From positions 496,001 to 560,000 of the forward strand of contig JANQRY010000003.1 of NCBI GenBank assembly GCA_028284345.1: a stretch of 64,000 nucleotides of DNA, written 5' to 3'. The notes beneath the pieces are model-generated. The model made no database searches, was not told the origin of the DNA, and worked only from the letters and a program-made list of their open reading frames with translations. Source of the stretch: Hyphococcus sp. (GTDB taxonomy: Bacteria; Pseudomonadota; Alphaproteobacteria; Caulobacterales; Parvularculaceae). This document shows, piece after piece, positions 62,332 through 64,000 of this stretch; within the stretch, counting starts at the first letter, position 1, and each line of letters opens with the position of its first letter. Both the position numbers and the translations under genes were made by a program.

Positions 62332-63420
62332 GTGAAGGCACGCGTAATCAGACCGCAAGAACTCGACGCCGGCGCCCTGGCGCGCTGGCGGACGATGATC
62401 GACGGCGCCCCCCTCTATCGCAACCCGTTTTATGCGCCGGAATTTACACGCGCCGTCGCCGACGCGCGGCAGGACGCCTATGTCGCCGTCATCGAAGACG
62501 CCGGCGAAACCGTCGGTTTTTTTCCCTTCCACAAGCTGCGCGGCGGCGTCGCAAAACCGATCGGCGGACCCATTTCCGACTATCAGGGGCCGATCTTCGC
62601 AGCGGGGTTTGCTCCCGACCCGCAAGGGCTGCTGAAAGCGTGCGGGCTCGCGTCATACGACTTCAACCATTTGCCGCTGGCGATGCAAAATTTCGCCGAC
62701 CTGTCCTACGCGCGCTCGCGCTCGCCCCATGTCGATCTGTCAGACGGGTATGAGACCTACGCCAATGGCCAGTCGAAAAGCTGGAGAAGCGCCATGAAGG
62801 CCATGCGCCGACGCTGGCGCAAAACGGAAAGAGAAATCGGCCCGATCCGCTTCACCTATCATGACGCCGCTGACGACATCTACGACCGGCACAAAGGCAT
62901 GAAGAATAAACTCTACGAAAAACTCGGCGTGCGGTCCGTGCTGGATGCGCCCTGGGTCGCCGCCGTGCTTGACAGTATTCGCAAGACGCAAACGCCTGAA
63001 TTCGCCGGGGTCATGACGACGGTCCATGCGGGCGAAAAACTGATGGCCGCCCATTTCGGCATGCGCTCACGGACCGTCTGGCACTGGTGGTTTTCATCTT
63101 ATGATCTCGAAACGGCGAATTACGGGTCAGGCATCATACTGATCCACGAAGCCTTGCGTTGCGCCAATGACCACGGCCTCGACATTATCGATTTCGGCCG
63201 CGGCGAGGCCGAATACAAAACGACATTCAGCAATGGCGCAACGCCGCTATGCGAAGGATCGGCGGAACGCGCGGGCACGCTCCCCGGCGCATTGCGAACG
63301 GGCCAGAAGGCGTTGCTGTCCGTTGCGCGGCCCTTGCCCCTCGGAAAGTATGAAAGCTATCCCCGACGGGCGCTTGCGCGGCTGATTTCAGGCATGCGTC
63401 TGCCCGCGCTTTCGGACTGA
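62332..63420 (+). CDS. GNAT/FemAB-like N-acyltransferase (CelD/BcsL, HfsK-like)
   Basis: 362 aa from GTG 62332, preceded by CGGGGGAAGA; the upstream open frame is not family-like. Features: PLYRNPFYAPEFTRAVA, VGFFPFHK, GGPISDYQGPIF, WHWWFSSYDLETANYGSGIILIHEALRCA and DFGRGEAEYKTTF, typical of the GNAT_6/CelD group. Members acylate exopolysaccharide sugars; HfsK in Caulobacter modifies the holdfast this way. Acyl donor unknown. Confidence 0.85.
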   Translation: MKARVIRPQELDAGALARWRTMIDGAPLYRNPFYAPEFTRAVADARQDAYVAVIEDAGETVGFFPFHKLRGGVAKPIGGPISDYQGPIFAAGFAPDPQGLLKACGLASYDFNHLPLAMQNFADLSYARSRSPHVDLSDGYETYANGQSKSWRSAMKAMRRRWRKTEREIGPIRFTYHDAADDIYDRHKGMKNKLYEKLGVRSVLDAPWVAAVLDSIRKTQTPEFAGVMTTVHAGEKLMAAHFGMRSRTVWHWWFSSYDLETANYGSGIILIHEALRCANDHGLDIIDFGRGEAEYKTTFSNGATPLCEGSAERAGTLPGALRTGQKALLSVARPLPLGKYESYPRRALARLISGMRLPALSD

Positions 63421-63431
63421 CCGGCGACGCC

Positions 63432-64000
63432 CTAGCGCGGCGCTTTTCGCCAAGCGGTTGCTCTACGCCATCGATCGGTGATTTTTTGTTCGCCGCGCCC
63501 GCCAAAAAACACCGGGCGCCCGGGAAACGAAAACTGCGGGCGCACGCCGGCCGGCTCAATCCCCAGGACGGTCTCAGAACGCCGCACAGACCCATAGGCC
63601 GCCGTCGCCGCGGCGACGAACAACATGAACATCAATCCGCCGTCAATCGTCGCCCCGGCGATCAACTGCGTAAGAATAAGCCCTAAGGCCGCCGCGCGCG
63701 CGGCGGTAAAGACGCGCCGCGCATATCGTATGTCCCGCTCCATGACGGGCGTGCGTTGTTGCGCCCAGGCGCGCAGGAACGACCGGCTGACGAAAGCAAG
63801 GTACATCGCCGTTCCGATAAACCCGACATTGCCGACGAGCGCGGTAAAAAGGCTCGACGCACGGGCGCTGCCAAGGCCAACGCCGAACCCCCTTGTATCG
63901 ACGAAGTTCTGCAGGCTTTGCATATTCCAGGCGGACCGCTCAACGCCGGAGTCCGACTGCAGCTTGACGCCGAAAAGGCGCTCATAAACCTCTTTCGCAA
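63432..64000 (-). CDS. Exopolysaccharide polymerase / O-antigen ligase-like protein (Wzy), partial
   Basis: The frame is open through the right edge; only the C-terminal part (about 189 codons) is in the window. It contains a segment just before the last helices, KLQSDSGVERSAWN followed by GFGVGLGSARASS. This is the signature of Wzy/EpsG-like polymerases, and two or three hydrophobic helices follow. The last 45 residues are Arg/Gly-rich and polar. The location beside Wzx, transferases and an acyltransferase supports polymerase over ligase. It converges with the GNAT gene, 11 bp apart. Confidence 0.75.
   Translation of the reverse strand, partial: AKEVYERLFGVKLQSDSGVERSAWNMQSLQNFVDTRGFGVGLGSARASSLFTALVGNVGFIGTAMYLAFVSRSFLRAWAQQRTPVMERDIRYARRVFTAARAAALGLILTQLIAGATIDGGLMFMLFVAAATAAYGSVRRSETVLGIEPAGVRPQFSFPGRPVFFGGRGEQKITDRWRRATAWRKAPR

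Noticed and set aside
1-64000. tRNA, rRNA, CRISPR arrays, prophage or transposase genes
   Set aside because: None seen: no cloverleaf with a TTCGA arm, no regularly spaced repeats, no recombinase or transposase motif.

Overview
The window comes from a GC-rich alphaproteobacterium. The evidence is the lptC-lptA-lptB-rpoN-hpf-ptsN block, a ChpT-type histidine phosphotransferase, a DUF1150 protein, TTAA-N7-TTAA (CtrA-type) boxes and large TonB-dependent receptors. A Parvularculales/Hyphomonadaceae-like marine lineage fits best, but that placement is inference. I see no tRNA, rRNA, CRISPR array or insertion sequence.

Layout. 1-9.2 kb is conserved housekeeping: LPS transport, sigma-54 with its neighbours, a PLP dehydratase, UppP, a response regulator next to chpT, and an SRPBCC/ArsR pair. 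9.3-9.4 kb holds a perfect 29-bp inverted repeat. 9.5-13 kb is a YdbH-YnbE-YdbL type envelope bridge operon, followed by an M23 endopeptidase closed by a terminator. 15.1-30.9 kb is one long minus-strand operon, the highlight of the window: phosphopantetheinyl transferase, FkbH-like loader with carrier protein, KS-AT polyketide synthase, ACP-aminotransferase-condensation-PCP hybrid, C-A-PCP peptide synthetase, two alpha/beta-hydrolase-fold proteins without a canonical serine elbow, and a polysaccharide-type flippase. 31-40 kb holds two TonB-dependent receptors. The second sits in an ECF sigma/FecR/receptor surface-signalling cassette preceded by a long hairpin-rich leader. 40-45.3 kb is a TetR-controlled RND/LolA-like/outer-membrane barrel export operon. 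45.3-64 kb is a Wzx/Wzy-type exopolysaccharide locus: Wza, beta-barrel, Wzc-like protein, GH16, SPOR protein, priming transferase, glycosyltransferases, pyruvyl transferase, GINT1-like protein, flippase, FemAB/GNAT and a partial polymerase.

How the parts may work together. In the assembly line the proposed order is: activation by the PPTase; a C3 (glyceryl-like) starter on the FkbH carrier protein; one malonyl extension left as a beta-ketone because there is no KR/DH/ER; transamination to a beta-amine; condensation; and addition of an amino acid, with a glycine-like specificity code. No thioesterase domain is present, so release may fall to the paired hydrolases and export to the flippase. 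This pathway is inferred from domain order. The individual domains are directly visible.
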